Of a stretch of DNA of 7,450 nucleotides, positions 6,494 through 7,450 are shown one piece after another. The notes below the pieces were generated by a model. That model saw only the letters and a program-made list of their open reading frames with translations. It did no database searches and was not told the origin of the DNA. This DNA comes from Dehalococcoidia bacterium (lineage in GTDB: Bacteria; Chloroflexota; Dehalococcoidia; SZUA-161), in assembly GCA_020344295.1 (NCBI GenBank), contig CP070819.1, forward strand, positions 1,296,119 through 1,303,568, written 5' to 3'. The position numbers and the translations under genes are program-made. Numbering within the stretch: position 1 is the stretch's first letter; each line of letters opens with the position of its first letter.

Positions 6494-6637
6494 TCAGCCT
6501 AGCCCGAGACAGGAAACGCAGATGAAGCGTACAGTGTCCTGAACTGTAGTGTATTGAGATGCTACAAATGCGGCCACAAAGGAAACAAAGATGATGAGCA
6601 GAACGATGCGAACTGGAGCTAGGTTCTTAAACCACAT
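6494..6637 (-). CDS. 47-residue single-span CxxC protein, CD1871A-like
   Basis: A small gene easily missed by length cut-offs. The ATG at 6637 opens a 47-residue frame: a short basic N-terminus (MWFKNLAPVR), one hydrophobic span (about 11-27), a short polar linker and a C-terminus FICVSCLGLG with Cys40 and Cys43. From memory this matches the annotation class 'CD1871A family CXXC motif-containing protein', small proteins ending in CxxC plus a Leu/Ile/Gly tail that I recall near 4Fe-4S membrane proteins. With the N-terminus inside, the CxxC would be at or near the outer surface. AGGTGA about ten bases before the ATG is a usable Shine-Dalgarno. It sits between the thioredoxin gene (60-bp gap) and the polyferredoxin gene (9-bp gap). 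I infer a thiol relay or a small subunit of the polyferredoxin. Confidence 0.8.
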   Translation of the reverse strand: MWFKNLAPVRIVLLIIFVSFVAAFVASQYTTVQDTVRFICVSCLGLG

Positions 6638-6647
6638 ACCCTGACTT

Positions 6648-6663
6648 TCACCTTTCCGGGTGA
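6648..6663 (-). promoter_or_regulatory. small stem covering the ribosome binding site of the CxxC protein
   Basis: On the minus strand TCACC (6663-6659) pairs with GGTGA (6652-6648) around a six-base loop. GGTGA is part of the Shine-Dalgarno, so the stem could lower initiation. Five pairs only, so chance is not excluded. Confidence 0.25.
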
Positions 6664-6697
6664 CTAGCGCTTTGATAAGTGCATATAATGGTTTTGA

Positions 6698-7180
6698 TTA
6701 GGACTGCCATTTATCCAAAGCTGCCTGCGCCTCTTGATAAAATGCCTCAGCGTCCCTGTAGCCTGTAAATCTGGATATCTCGTACTTCTTGTCATATCCA
6801 TCCGGCGTGTTAAACACGATGGTCGGCACAGCCCCTATGCCATATCTCTTGAAGAGGGTGCTTTTACCCGCATTGCTTCTGAGATTTATGAAGTTGGCGT
6901 TTAGGAAAGCACTTAATTCTTCGTCGGTGTACGTTTCCTGGTCCAACTTGCGACAGGCTGGGCATATATCTGTATAGAAATTTATCAATATTGGCTTGTT
7001 CTGGGCTTGAGCCTGTTCAAGTGCTTCGGTCCAGCCGTTTAGCCACTCCATTGGGCCACTGTAATCTGTTCCAGCTCCTGTCAACTCGCAGCCTAACATA
7101 CCGGCGACCATCAGGGACAGAACGAAGATTATAAAAATTGCTTTTATCAAGAAATGAATTCCCTTACTCCCTGCGGGCAT
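6698..7180 (-). CDS. thioredoxin-fold lipoprotein with CPAC active site
   Basis: 160 residues from the ATG at 7180. A TTG directly before it (7183) would add one residue and is better spaced from AGGA, so the start is ambiguous by one codon. The N-terminus is a lipoprotein signal: basic residues, a hydrophobic span (about 14-28) and GMLGC with Cys31 as the likely lipidated residue; it fits the PROSITE-style lipobox. The mature domain has the thioredoxin pattern PILINFYTDICPACRKL, with redox cysteines Cys73 and Cys76, and the cis-proline AVPT (Pro119). The active site is preceded by Ile rather than Trp, as in DsbD-gamma or Thioredoxin_7-like proteins rather than standard thioredoxin. It should act on the outer face of the membrane, reducing or exchanging disulfides. 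It lies between a PKD-protein gene and the CxxC and polyferredoxin genes, all on the same strand. Confidence 0.92.
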   Translation of the reverse strand: MPAGSKGIHFLIKAIFIIFVLSLMVAGMLGCELTGAGTDYSGPMEWLNGWTEALEQAQAQNKPILINFYTDICPACRKLDQETYTDEELSAFLNANFINLRSNAGKSTLFKRYGIGAVPTIVFNTPDGYDKKYEISRFTGYRDAEAFYQEAQAALDKWQS

Positions 7181-7258
7181 CAAATGGTTATTCCTGAGTG
7201 TGTTTGCTGCTTGCGCTCTGTTTGTTTGCAGCGCCTCACGGGCGCGTACGGATCATCC

Positions 7259-7450
7259 TCAGGTCTTGCATCCGCTGATTCTGATGTAGCCCGGCTTTGT
7301 CTCCGTATCCTGGCAGTATTGGCCTGAAACAGTGAGGCTCACTGTGTATGTACCGTTCCTATTATATACATAGCTTGGGTTCTGTTCTCCACTGTCTATT
7401 AGTCCGTCGCCGTTAAAGTCCCATGCCCAGCTGGTTACATCACCCGAAGA
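7259..7450 (-). CDS. C-terminal end of a PKD-domain surface or secreted protein (partial)
   Basis: The minus frame is open from the window edge to a TGA at 7259, giving the last 63 residues. They show a PKD-domain signature: SWAWDFNGDGLIDSG (visible residues 7-21), QNPSYVYNRNGTYTVSLTV (23-41). PKD domains are beta-sandwich folds of extracellular and cell-surface proteins. The tail after the domain has two cysteines (visible 46 and 61) in a short end, GYIRISGCKT, so a disulfide is possible and the protein could be a client of the adjacent thioredoxin; this is inference. The stop is 78 bp upstream of the thioredoxin start with no clear promoter between, so co-transcription is plausible. No start is visible, and the rest of the protein lies outside the window. 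Confidence 0.85.
   Translation of the reverse strand, partial: SSGDVTSWAWDFNGDGLIDSGEQNPSYVYNRNGTYTVSLTVSGQYCQDTETKPGYIRISGCKT

Noticed and set aside
7231..7245. GCGCC/GGCGC stem between the PKD and thioredoxin genes as a terminator
   Set aside because: Five pairs and no T run on the minus strand, so there is no support for a stop between these genes.
1..7450. CRISPR array, insertion sequence or transposase, rRNA
   Set aside because: No regularly spaced repeats, no transposase-like frame with terminal inverted repeats and no rRNA-like conserved stretch were seen on either strand.

Overview
The window comes from a bacterium. The genes present (class III CoA-transferases, a DUF362 ferredoxin, a membrane polyferredoxin with Cx3CP motifs) suggest an anaerobe. 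The style of the third CoA-transferase recalls Chloroflexota (Dehalococcoidia), but that is a weak guess made without any database search. Shine-Dalgarno sites and sigma70-like extended -10 elements look like ordinary bacterial ones.

Positions 1-3468 (+ strand) hold three consecutive class III (CaiB/BaiF, formyl-CoA-transferase-like) CoA-transferase genes. The first is cut by the window edge. The first and second are clear paralogues that align without a gap over 296 residues, which points to tandem duplication. The third is more distant. All three keep the aspartate that aligns with catalytic Asp169 of formyl-CoA transferase. A strong hairpin and a possible extended -10 promoter lie between the first two genes. 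The third follows the second by 16 bp with a good ribosome binding site, so genes 2 and 3 are probably co-transcribed. Their acyl substrates cannot be read from the sequence.

Positions 3523-4611 (- strand, convergent with the above) encode a DUF362 protein with an inserted 2x[4Fe-4S] ferredoxin module. The 303-bp gap at 4612-4914 is a divergent regulatory region. It has overlapping back-to-back extended -10 elements, a terminator-like hairpin, a long dyad touching the next gene's ribosome binding site, and a near-perfect Shine-Dalgarno.

Positions 4915-5538 (+ strand) encode a 207-residue tryptophan-rich protein that I do not recognise. It has its own promoter candidate, leader and downstream hairpin. 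The 166-bp gap at 5539-5704 between convergent genes holds two hairpins, one for each direction.

Positions 5705-7450 (- strand, read right to left) look like one operon: the C-terminal end of a secreted PKD-domain protein (cut by the window edge), a thioredoxin-fold lipoprotein with a CPAC active site, a 47-residue single-span protein ending in a CxxC motif, and a four-span membrane polyferredoxin. I infer a redox relay that moves reducing power from cytoplasmic Fe-S clusters across the membrane to an extracytoplasmic thioredoxin. This is the most interesting part of the window.
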